DNA of 64,000 nt from Halobellus limi (GTDB lineage Archaea; Halobacteriota; Halobacteria; Halobacteriales; Haloferacaceae): positions 1,736,001 to 1,800,000 of the forward strand of contig NZ_CP031311.1 of NCBI RefSeq assembly GCF_004799685.1. Direction: 5' to 3'. The notes below the pieces were generated by a model. It was not told the origin of the DNA. It ran no database searches and saw only the letters and a list, made by a program, of their open reading frames with translations. The position numbers and the translations under genes were made by a program. Positions 36,791-44,361 of this stretch are shown one piece after another; position 1 is the stretch's first letter; the number at the start of each line of letters is the position of its first letter.

Positions 36791-38299
36791 GTGGTGACGC
36801 AACTCACGGGCGCCGGGCTCTTGGCGGCCTGGGGGGTCGCGATGATCGCGCTGAGTTACTACATCTACCAGCGGCAGTCGGTGAACGACACGGAGGAGTT
36901 CATCACCGCCGGCGGGCGAGCCCAGGTCGGGCTGACGACGGCCTCGTTCGCCGTGACCTGGATGTGGGCGGGCGACATCCTCGGCGTGCCACAGTACGTC
37001 GGCATCACCGGCGTCGCGGGCACCTGGATGTACGCCGCCCCCGCCGTGCTCTCCTCGTTCGTGGTCATCCCCTTCGCGCTGCGGATGCGCAAGCTCTTCC
37101 CGCAGGGACTGACCTACAGCGAGTACTTCATCGAGCGGTTCGGCAAGTGGGCGCATCTGGTCGTGATCTTCGTGATCCTGTACACGATGGTTCTCGGCGG
37201 GGTGATCCAGCTGTTCGTCGGCGGGACGGTCATCGGTGGACTGACCGGCATCGACCCCAACATCGTGATGGCGGTTCTGATGGGCGTCATCGGGGTGTAC
37301 ATCCTCCTCGGCGGCCTCTGGGGGTCGATGACGACCGACTTCGTCCAGTTCGTCAGCGCGCTGGTGTTGACGCTGGTCTTCGTCCCGCTCCTGCTGCTCG
37401 AAACGGGAGGACCGGGCCAGGTGTACGACCAGATGGTCGCGAACCTCGGGTCGCAGGCGTCGTCGTTCCTCTCGATGGCGAATCTCAACGCCATCGAGGG
37501 GCTGTTCCTCCCCTACGCGCTCGGGCTGGGCGTGTGGGGCGTCGTCTCGCTCGCGACCTGGCAGCGCGTGTTCGCCGTCCGCCGCGACAAGACCTCGCGG
37601 TTCCTCACGATCGGCGGGATCGGCGTGTTCACGACCATCGCGATGTACTCCGTCATCGGGTTCGTCGGCCTCGCGGCGTTCACCGACGTCGCGCCGGGCA
37701 ACCTCTCGATCGAGGCGCTCGGCCTGCTGCCCGACTGGGCGGCGATCCTGTTCCTGCTCGTGGCGCTTATGGTCCTGGGATCGTCCGTCGACTCGTACCT
37801 GACGGCCATCGCCAGCCTCACCTCGCGTGACATCTACTACCGACACCTCGACACCGGGGCGTCGGACGAGCAGCAACTCCGGGTCGCCCGCGCCGCTTCG
37901 ATCGGGTTCGCGGTCGTGATCTTCGTGGCCACGGTGTTCGCGCTCGGTTCGATCAGCTTCGTGCAACTGCTCCTCATCGGCGGCATCGGCGCGTCCGCGC
38001 TCGTCGGCCCGTTCGCGCTCTCGCTGTTCTGGAAGAAGACCTCGCAGGCCGGGTTCGTCTCCGGCGTCGTCGTCTCACAGGTCGTGACGGGGTACCTGCT
38101 CGCGGCGAGTTACGGCGTCGTTGTCAGCACGCCGGCGCTCAAACTGTGGGAGATAATGGCCGTCGGCCACCTGGTGTCGACGGGGCTCGCCGCCGCCCTC
38201 AGCGCGGCCGCCCCCGACGACTTCCGGTTCGATTCGATCGCTCAGAAGGGCTCAGAGATCGCTGCCGACGGCGGCGTCGACGGAGGTGAGGACCGATGA
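36791..38299 (+). CDS. sodium:solute symporter (SSS family), probably nitrogen-regulated
   Basis: A 502-residue sodium-coupled transporter with about thirteen helices. Family landmarks are FITAGGRAQVGLTTASFAVT (residues 36-55), the LLGGLWGSMTTDFVQF motif near residue 180, and LGSSVDSYLTAIASLTSRD near residue 335 with sodium-site serines. The GTG at 36791 is used. A small membrane protein gene overlaps its end. The NrpR-type operator upstream and the neighbouring aminotransferase and ureohydrolase suggest import of a nitrogen compound such as a guanidino or amino acid; this is inference. Confidence 0.87.
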   Translation: MVTQLTGAGLLAAWGVAMIALSYYIYQRQSVNDTEEFITAGGRAQVGLTTASFAVTWMWAGDILGVPQYVGITGVAGTWMYAAPAVLSSFVVIPFALRMRKLFPQGLTYSEYFIERFGKWAHLVVIFVILYTMVLGGVIQLFVGGTVIGGLTGIDPNIVMAVLMGVIGVYILLGGLWGSMTTDFVQFVSALVLTLVFVPLLLLETGGPGQVYDQMVANLGSQASSFLSMANLNAIEGLFLPYALGLGVWGVVSLATWQRVFAVRRDKTSRFLTIGGIGVFTTIAMYSVIGFVGLAAFTDVAPGNLSIEALGLLPDWAAILFLLVALMVLGSSVDSYLTAIASLTSRDIYYRHLDTGASDEQQLRVARAASIGFAVVIFVATVFALGSISFVQLLLIGGIGASALVGPFALSLFWKKTSQAGFVSGVVVSQVVTGYLLAASYGVVVSTPALKLWEIMAVGHLVSTGLAAALSAAAPDDFRFDSIAQKGSEIAADGGVDGGEDR

Positions 38300-38526
38300 T
38301 GAGCCAGGGCCTCTTCACCGGGATGATCGTCCTGTTCTGGGTGGCCGAGGCGCTGTTCGGCGCGCTCGTCGTGTACTGGTTCCTCACCCAGGGGTTCGAC
38401 AGCGATCGGGAGACCGCCGACACGGGGCCGGTAGAGCTCGAAGACAGGACGGAGACGCTGCGGTCGCTGGGACTGTGGGCCGCGTTCTTCGGCGTGCTCA
38501 TCGTCGGCATCGTCGTCGGCGCGTAG
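38296..38526 (+). CDS. 76-aa two-helix membrane partner of the symporter
   Basis: A 76-residue protein with a hydrophobic helix at residues 5-30, a short acidic loop (FDSDRETADTGPVELED) and a second hydrophobic helix to the C-terminus. It overlaps the symporter stop (ATGATGA), as does the unrelated-looking 49-residue protein of the thiamine operon with its own symporter. An accessory or stabilising subunit is likely. Its stop is directly followed by the convergent NrpR-type regulator gene. Confidence 0.78.
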   Translation: MMSQGLFTGMIVLFWVAEALFGALVVYWFLTQGFDSDRETADTGPVELEDRTETLRSLGLWAAFFGVLIVGIVVGA

Positions 38527-39495
38527 TCACAGCCGTTCGCGGAGCGTCGGCGCCGGTTCGAACGCGCTCCGCGGTCGTACTCCGCCCAGCGACTCCCACT
38601 TCCGTAGTAGGTCGTGTTCGTACAGCAGCGCGAACGCCGCCTCGCTGACGCCGCCGTAGGTGAGCGAGGCGAACTCCCAACCGGACCGACCGGCCGGGAT
38701 CTGGCCGGTCTCCCGAGGACGACGGAAGTCGAGCACGCCGCCCAGTTGGTCCCGTGCGGCCGTCGAGAGGTCCCGCGCCTCGTCGAACCGGGTCAGCGGA
38801 AACTCCCGGCTGTCGACGATCAGGATCCCCTCGCGTTCCTCGAGGATCGCGTCGACGTCCGTCCGACCGGCCTCGACGAGCAGGCGAACGACGTCCATCG
38901 TCGAGCCCTCCCCGCTGATGGCGTCGATGTAGCGGTCGATTTCGCCGTCGTATTCGACGAGACCGCCGGTGACGAGCCGAGCGTTGATCCCGCGGGAGAG
39001 GAGGATTCCGTCCAGCGTGATGCTCGACGGGGCCGCGATCTCCACCTCGGACTCGGAGTCGGTCTCGATCAACGAGACGGGGACCGGACCCACGGACGAC
39101 CGGTGGAGCGCGGTCAGCAACGCGAACGCGTCGTCGACCCGGTCGGCCGGCACTCGACCGGAGCCGAACACCACTTCGCCGCCGTCCTCGGAGGGGTCGT
39201 AGGTGACCTCGCTCGTCAGGGTGGCGATCCGCTCGCGGATCCGCTCGAACCGACCGCTCACGTCCCCGCGCCGGAGTTCCTCGCGTCCCTCGGGCGTCAA
39301 CCGCCGCCCCTTTCCGGTGACTTTCTCCGTGAGGTTCTCCTCGTCGAGTTCCGACAGCATCAGGCGGATCGTCCGGTCCTTGATCGAGTAGCCGCGCTGT
39401 TGCATCAGATCGACGAGCCGGATGCTCCCGATCGGTTCGTTCTCGTCGATGAGGCGGAGCAGATCGTACCGTCGCCTCTCTCCACCGGTGGCCAT
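38527..39495 (-). CDS. NrpR-type transcriptional regulator (winged helix plus DUF128/NrpR domain)
   Basis: A 322-residue regulator. Residues about 5-80 form a winged helix (YDLLRLIDENEPIGSIRLVD, then DRTIRLMLSELDEEN as the recognition region). The rest is one NrpR effector domain. In methanogens NrpR represses nitrogen-assimilation genes and is released by 2-oxoglutarate; methanogen forms with a single effector domain (NrpRI) are known. Three palindromes matching NrpR operators occur in the adjoining promoters. The ATG at 39495 is preferred to a GTG six codons upstream because a TATA-like GATTTTTAC lies about 32 bases before it. Whether it senses 2-oxoglutarate here is untested. Confidence 0.82.
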   Translation of the reverse strand: MATGGERRRYDLLRLIDENEPIGSIRLVDLMQQRGYSIKDRTIRLMLSELDEENLTEKVTGKGRRLTPEGREELRRGDVSGRFERIRERIATLTSEVTYDPSEDGGEVVFGSGRVPADRVDDAFALLTALHRSSVGPVPVSLIETDSESEVEIAAPSSITLDGILLSRGINARLVTGGLVEYDGEIDRYIDAISGEGSTMDVVRLLVEAGRTDVDAILEEREGILIVDSREFPLTRFDEARDLSTAARDQLGGVLDFRRPRETGQIPAGRSGWEFASLTYGGVSEAAFALLYEHDLLRKWESLGGVRPRSAFEPAPTLRERL

Positions 39496-39555
39496 TTGCT
39501 TACTTCGAGCCACGACAGGGGCGGGTAAAAATCCTCCACACCCACGGATCTAAGC

Positions 39556-39569
39556 GGAAACAGATTACC
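39556..39569. promoter_or_regulatory. candidate hybrid NrpR operator GGAA-N6-TACC
   Basis: GGAAACAGATTACC combines a GGAA half-site and a TACC half-site with exactly six bases between them. It lies about 25 bases upstream of the TATA element of the nrpR-like gene and could mediate autoregulation. It is less symmetrical than the two flanking operators and could be chance. Confidence 0.4.
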
Positions 39570-39696
39570 ATATCTCATCCCGACGATCCGTCGCACGTAC
39601 CGCACCGGGAAATCGCTATTCGCATCTTTGACCCGTTTCTGGTCGGCTCGCTCACCTCAAGATTTTTGAACGCATCGAAACAAGAGCCACTCAAGG

Positions 39697-39712
39697 TGGA
39701 ATAGGGATTCCA
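39697..39712. promoter_or_regulatory. candidate NrpR operator GGAA-N6-TTCC before the aminotransferase
   Basis: TGGAATAGGGATTCCA is a perfect inverted repeat whose core at 39698-39711 is GGAA-N6-TTCC, the operator form found for NrpR in Methanococcus. It ends 8 bases before the ATG at 39720. If the upstream GATTTTTGAA (39661-39670) is the TATA box, the operator lies just after the transcription start, a position typical for repression. Confidence 0.6.
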
Positions 39713-39719
39713 TATAAAT

Positions 39720-41051
39720 ATGTCACAGCAAACAGACTCACCACCGTCGAACGAGCGGGTCGAAGCACAGTACGACGAGTATCTGATGCCCATCTGGAAG
39801 AATCTCAACGTTCCGATCAAGCGCGCGTCCGGGAGCACGGTCGAGGACTTCGACGGCAACGAGTACCTCGACGTGTTTTCGGGGATCTCGGTGACCAACG
39901 CGGGCCACAACAACGAGGCCGTCGTCGAGGCGGCCAAAGCGCAACTCGACGAGTTCGTCCACGGGTGCACGTACGTCCATCCGAACCAGCCGGCCGCGGC
40001 GCTGGCGGAGCGACTCGCGGAGGTCACGCCCGGCGACCTCCAGAAGACGTTCTTCTGTAACTCCGGCACCGAGGCGGTCGAGGGCGCGATCAAACTCGCG
40101 CGGAAGTACACCGGCTCGAAGGAGGTGCTGGCCCTGGAGATGTCGTTCCACGGCCGCACGCTCGGCTCGCTCGCGCTGACGGGCAACAAGTCCTACAAGG
40201 CGGACATGGCCCCGACGATCAACGACGTCGCACACGTCGCGCCGCCGTACGCCTACCGCTGTCAGATGTGCGACGGCGGGCCGTGCTCGTGCGCCTGCGC
40301 CGAGGACGTCGAACGCGTGATCGAGACGCACACCGCCGACGACCTGGCGGCCGTCGTCGTCGAGCCCGTGATGGGCGAGGGCGGAATCATCGTTCCGCCG
40401 GAGGGGTGGCTCTCGCGCGTCAAGGAGATCGCGCACGATCACGGCGCGCTCCTCGTCGTCGACGAGGTGCAGGCCGGGTACGGCCGGACCGGCGAGATGT
40501 GGGCCTCGGACCACTTCGACGTGGTCCCCGACATCATGCCGCAGGCGAAGGGCATCGCGAACGGCCTCCCGCTCGGCGCGTTCACGGCCAGCTCGGAGGT
40601 CGCGGACGCGTTCGAGGCCGGCGACCACCTGTCGACGTTCGGCGGCAACCCCGTCGCGTGCGCCGCCGCGCTGGCGACGATCGACGAACTCGAGGGCGGC
40701 CTGATCGAGAACGCGAGCGAACAGGGCGCGTGGCTGAGCGACCGGCTCGCGGAACTGGAAGCGGACTACGACGTCGTCGGCGACGCGCGGGGACTGGGGT
40801 TGATGCAGGGCATCGAACTCGTCGATCCCGACGAGACCGGACCGATGGGCGTCGCGCCCGCCCCGGACGCCGAACTCGCGAAGTCGGTCGGAAAGCACCT
40901 CCGAGAGCGGGGGATCATCATCGGCGTCGGCGGCTTCCACAAGAACGTGATGCGGTTCCAGCCGCCGCTGTCGATCTCCCGCGACCAGCTCGAACGCGCC
41001 GTCGAGGGGCTCCGGACGGCCGTCGAGGCGACCCGCGACGGGGGCGCGTGA
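39720..41051 (+). CDS. class III aminotransferase (GABA/omega-amino acid type)
   Basis: A 443-residue PLP-dependent aminotransferase of the class III family, which transfers terminal amino groups of GABA, beta-alanine, ornithine-like compounds or alanine to keto acids. Cofactor residues include FFCNSGTEAVEGAIKLAR (residues 111-128), VDEVQAGYGRTGE (248-259) and the Schiff-base Lys277 in MPQAKGIANGLPLG. A five-cysteine cluster (CQMCDGGPCSCAC, residues 181-193) is unusual. It is followed one base later by the ureohydrolase gene, suggesting consecutive steps in degrading a guanidino or polyamine compound. The promoter carries an NrpR-type operator. Confidence 0.88.
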   Translation: MSQQTDSPPSNERVEAQYDEYLMPIWKNLNVPIKRASGSTVEDFDGNEYLDVFSGISVTNAGHNNEAVVEAAKAQLDEFVHGCTYVHPNQPAAALAERLAEVTPGDLQKTFFCNSGTEAVEGAIKLARKYTGSKEVLALEMSFHGRTLGSLALTGNKSYKADMAPTINDVAHVAPPYAYRCQMCDGGPCSCACAEDVERVIETHTADDLAAVVVEPVMGEGGIIVPPEGWLSRVKEIAHDHGALLVVDEVQAGYGRTGEMWASDHFDVVPDIMPQAKGIANGLPLGAFTASSEVADAFEAGDHLSTFGGNPVACAAALATIDELEGGLIENASEQGAWLSDRLAELEADYDVVGDARGLGLMQGIELVDPDETGPMGVAPAPDAELAKSVGKHLRERGIIIGVGGFHKNVMRFQPPLSISRDQLERAVEGLRTAVEATRDGGA

Positions 41052-41052
41052 G

Positions 41053-42093
41053 ATGGACCGAGGCCAGGGAACCAGCGGCGCCGCCGGGGGCCAGGGCACC
41101 AGCCGCGCCGCCGCGTTCCGCGAGTCCAACCCGGGGAGCGCGGTCGAACTCCCCTACGCGGGCTTCGACACGTTCCTGAAGCGCGAGATCGCCGACGTCG
41201 AGGAGGTCGCCGGCGCGGACGCCGCCGTCCTCGGCGCGCCGTACGACGGCGCGGTCAGCAACCGGCCGGGGACGCGCTACGGACCCCGCGCCCTCCGCCG
41301 CGCCAGCGGGTGGCTGGCGTACCTCTCGGGCTACAAGGGCGGGTTGACGAACGTCCGGACCGGCCGCGAGGTCGACTTCGGCGCGCTCGACCTGGTCGAC
41401 TGCGGCGACGTCCCCGTCTTTCCGATGGACCGCGAGACGACGGCCGAGTCCATCTCCGCGCACGTCGCGACCGTGGCCGACCAGGGCGTGATGCCGGTCC
41501 TCCTCGGCGGCGATCACTACTGCACGTTCCCGTCGTTCAGGGGGTTCGCCGAGGGCAGTGACCACGACACCGTCGGCCTGGTCCAGATCGACGCCCACAC
41601 CGACACGGTGGCCGAGAGCGCCGTGCTGGGCGAGCACTTCCACGGCTCCTCGACGCACCACATCGCCGAGTCGCCGCACACCGACTACGAGCACGTCTCG
41701 CAGGTCGGCATCCGCGGCTACGAGTCGCCCGGGTTCTTCGAGTTCGCCGAGGAGAGCGGGCTGTCGCTCTTCACCGTCCGCGACGTCGAGCGGGAGGGGA
41801 TCGAAGCCGTCGTCGAGGCGGCCGTCGCCGACGCCGCGGCCGACGCCGACGCCGTCTACGTGACCTTCGACATCGACTCCGTGGACCCGTCGGTCGCGCC
41901 GGGGACCGGGACCCCCGAACCGGGCGGGTTGAGCGCCTCGCAGGCGCTGACCGTGATGGAGACGCTCGGGCGGCACGGCTCGGTGGGGGCCGTCGACCTG
42001 ATGGAGGTCTCACCGCCGCTCGATCCGACCGACAACACCTCGCGGCTGGGCGCGTACCTGCTCACGACGCTCCTCGAACAGCGGTTCGCGTAG
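41053..42093 (+). CDS. ureohydrolase of the agmatinase/arginase family
   Basis: A 346-residue binuclear metal hydrolase that splits urea from guanidino compounds. Metal ligands are His155 (GGDHYCTFPS), Asp180, His182 and Asp184 (QIDAHTDT), and Asp273 and Asp275 (TFDIDSVDPSVAP). The PGTGTPEPGG and EVSPPLDPTDNTSRL signatures are typical of the agmatinase subgroup. Agmatine, guanidinobutyrate or guanidinopropionate are all possible substrates. It is probably co-transcribed with the aminotransferase, which could act on the GABA-like product. The first 25 residues are a low-complexity extension. Confidence 0.9.
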   Translation: MDRGQGTSGAAGGQGTSRAAAFRESNPGSAVELPYAGFDTFLKREIADVEEVAGADAAVLGAPYDGAVSNRPGTRYGPRALRRASGWLAYLSGYKGGLTNVRTGREVDFGALDLVDCGDVPVFPMDRETTAESISAHVATVADQGVMPVLLGGDHYCTFPSFRGFAEGSDHDTVGLVQIDAHTDTVAESAVLGEHFHGSSTHHIAESPHTDYEHVSQVGIRGYESPGFFEFAEESGLSLFTVRDVEREGIEAVVEAAVADAAADADAVYVTFDIDSVDPSVAPGTGTPEPGGLSASQALTVMETLGRHGSVGAVDLMEVSPPLDPTDNTSRLGAYLLTTLLEQRFA

Positions 42094-42128
42094 TCGGGCG
42101 CGACTTCCGACTTCGGTGGCACGCGGGA

Positions 42129-42137
42129 GTTTTTATG
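42129..42137 (+). promoter_or_regulatory. TATA element of the Hel308 gene
   Basis: GTTTTTATG is centred about 28 bases before the GTG at 42161 but only about 7 before the ATG at 42140. The leaderless start rule therefore favours the GTG. Confidence 0.5.
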
Positions 42138-42160
42138 TGATGACGCGCCCACTCGGAGGT

Positions 42161-44212
42161 GTGCACGTCAGCGACCTCCCCGTCCCCGCGGCCGTCCGCG
42201 AGCACTACCGCGCGTCGGGCATCGAGGAACTGTACCCGCCGCAGGCCGCCGCCGTCGACGCCGGGATCACCGAGGGCGAGAACGTCGTGGCCGCGATCCC
42301 GACGGCGTCGGGGAAGACGCTGATCGCGGAACTGGCGATGCTGACCGCCGACGGCCCGGCGCTGTACGCCGTTCCGCTGCGCGCGCTCGCCCGCGAGAAG
42401 TACGAGTCGTTCGCGGAGCTTCCGGGGGTGAGCGTCGGCATCTCGACGGGCGATTTCGACTCGCCCGACGAGGAACTCGGCGAGGAGGACGTCGTCGTCG
42501 CGACGGCGGAGAAGGTCGACTCCGCCATCCGGAACGGGGCCTCGTGGGTCGAAGACCTCGCCTGCGTCGTCGTCGACGAGGTCCACCTGCTCGGGCGGGA
42601 GCGTCGCGGCCCGACGCTGGAGGTCACGCTCGCGACGCTGCAGCGGCGCGCGCCGGGCGTCCAGATCGTGGCGCTGTCGGCGACGGTCGACAACCCCGAA
42701 GACGTCGCCTCGTGGCTCGACGCCGAACTCGTCGAGTCGACGTGGCGGCCGGTGTCGCTCCGGACGGGCGTCTACGACGGCGACGACGTGACGTTCGACG
42801 ACGGGTCGACGCTCGGAGTCGACGTGCGCGACGTCGGTCCCGACGAGGAGCGCGACACCGAGGCGACGGCCTCGTTGGTGGAGGGGGCGATCGACTCGGG
42901 CGGGCAGTGTCTCGCGTTCGTCCGCTCGCGCCGGGAGGCGGAGTCGCTGGCGGCGCGGCTCGCCGAGGCGGAGCTGGCCCCCGACGCTGCCGCCGCGGGC
43001 GACCTCGCCGAGGAGATCCGCGGCGTCGACGGGACCGCGACGGGGAGGCGCCTGGCCGCGGCCGTCGAGTCCGGGGTCGGATTCCACCACGCGGGGCTCG
43101 TCGACGAGCACCGCGCGCTCGTCGAGTCCGCGTTCCGGGACCGCGAACTCGGCGTGATCTGCGCGACGCCGACGCTGGCGGCGGGGGTGAACGTCCCCGC
43201 GCGGCGCGTCGTCGTCCGCGACCTCGAACGCTACACCGGCGAGGAGATGTCGAAACTGCCGGTCCTCGAGGTCCACCAGATGTGCGGCCGCGCGGGCCGG
43301 CCGCACCTCGACCCCTACGGCGAGGCCGTCCTCGTCGGCGACGAGCGCACGGCCGAGGACCTCTGGGACCGCTACGTCGACGCCGGCCCCGAGGCCGTCG
43401 AGTCGCAACTGGCCGCGCGGGAGGCCCTGCGGACGCACGTCCTCAGCGTGGTCGCCTCCGGGTTCGCCGACTCGACGGCGGGCGTCCTCGACCTGCTCGA
43501 CGCGACGTTCTTCGCCCCCCAGTCGCCCGACGTCGACCTCTCGGGGCTGCTCGCGACGGTCGCGGGCGAACTCGCGGAGATGGAACTGCTCGACGTGGAC
43601 GGCGACGCGGGCGGCGCCGCGAGCGCCGACGCGGAGCGGGGTCGCGGGGACGGACCGGATCCGAGGGCGACCGCCAGCCGGGCCCTCGCCGCGACGGACC
43701 TCGGGGAAACCGTCTCCAGACAGTACGTCCGCCCGGAGACGGGCGCGCGGTTGATCGAGGGAGTCCGGACGATCGAGTCGATGGCGGACGCCGACGTCAC
43801 CGCGCTCACGGCGCTGGGCGTCGTCTGCGCGACGCCGGACATGCGCGGGACGTACCTCGGCAACCGCGAGCGCGCCGACGTCTACCGGTACGCCTCGCGG
43901 CACGCCGCGGAGTTCACGACCGCACCGGAGGAGGCCGAGGACTTCGAGGCGTGGCTCTGTGCGGTCAAACTGGCGCGACTCGTCTTCGAGTGGAGCGAGG
44001 GCGCGTCCATCGAGGCGCTCGTCGACCGCTACCGCGTCGGCCCGGGGGACGTCGAGTCCCACGTCGAGCGCGTGGTCTGGCTCCTCGGGGCCGGCGACGC
44101 CCTCGCGGGGACGCTCGGCGCAGACGTCGACGTCTTCGATCGGGTTCGGCGGCGACTCGCCGATTCGGTCGAGGACGCGCCCGGTGACGAGATCGGACGA
44201 CAACCGCGGTGA
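42161..44212 (+). CDS. hel308: Hel308-type superfamily 2 DNA helicase
   Basis: A 683-residue 3'-5' DNA helicase related to eukaryotic HELQ, acting on stalled replication forks. Motifs in order are AAIPTASGKTLIAEL (Walker A), VVVDEVHLLGRE (DEVH), IVALSATVDNPED (motif III), and EVHQMCGRAGRP (motif VI), followed by winged-helix and ratchet domains. It is slightly shorter than many homologues at the C-terminus, where the stop lies inside a tandem repeat (44188-44257). The GTG start is supported by the TATA element spacing. No operon partner is evident. Confidence 0.9.
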   Translation: MHVSDLPVPAAVREHYRASGIEELYPPQAAAVDAGITEGENVVAAIPTASGKTLIAELAMLTADGPALYAVPLRALAREKYESFAELPGVSVGISTGDFDSPDEELGEEDVVVATAEKVDSAIRNGASWVEDLACVVVDEVHLLGRERRGPTLEVTLATLQRRAPGVQIVALSATVDNPEDVASWLDAELVESTWRPVSLRTGVYDGDDVTFDDGSTLGVDVRDVGPDEERDTEATASLVEGAIDSGGQCLAFVRSRREAESLAARLAEAELAPDAAAAGDLAEEIRGVDGTATGRRLAAAVESGVGFHHAGLVDEHRALVESAFRDRELGVICATPTLAAGVNVPARRVVVRDLERYTGEEMSKLPVLEVHQMCGRAGRPHLDPYGEAVLVGDERTAEDLWDRYVDAGPEAVESQLAAREALRTHVLSVVASGFADSTAGVLDLLDATFFAPQSPDVDLSGLLATVAGELAEMELLDVDGDAGGAASADAERGRGDGPDPRATASRALAATDLGETVSRQYVRPETGARLIEGVRTIESMADADVTALTALGVVCATPDMRGTYLGNRERADVYRYASRHAAEFTTAPEEAEDFEAWLCAVKLARLVFEWSEGASIEALVDRYRVGPGDVESHVERVVWLLGAGDALAGTLGADVDVFDRVRRRLADSVEDAPGDEIGRQPR

Positions 44213-44294
44213 CGTCGCTGACGACACGAGATCGGACGACAACCGCGGTGACGTCGCGGACGGCGCAGGGACGGGTGACAACCGAAGCGACGTC
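44188..44294. repeat. 39-base tandem repeat spanning the Hel308 stop
   Basis: A 31-base block (44188-44218) is repeated perfectly at 44227-44257, a period of 39 bases, with a third, degraded copy at about 44270-44294. The Hel308 stop codon is inside the first copy. In another frame the repeats read DDNRGDVAD, an acidic tail-like sequence, so a shift near the 3' end may have shortened the protein. Confidence 0.7.
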
Positions 44295-44361
44295 GGGGCG
44301 GGCGGACGACAGCGCCGCCCCCGACGAGGTTTATCAGCCTCCGCCGTGAACTTCGACGGGT

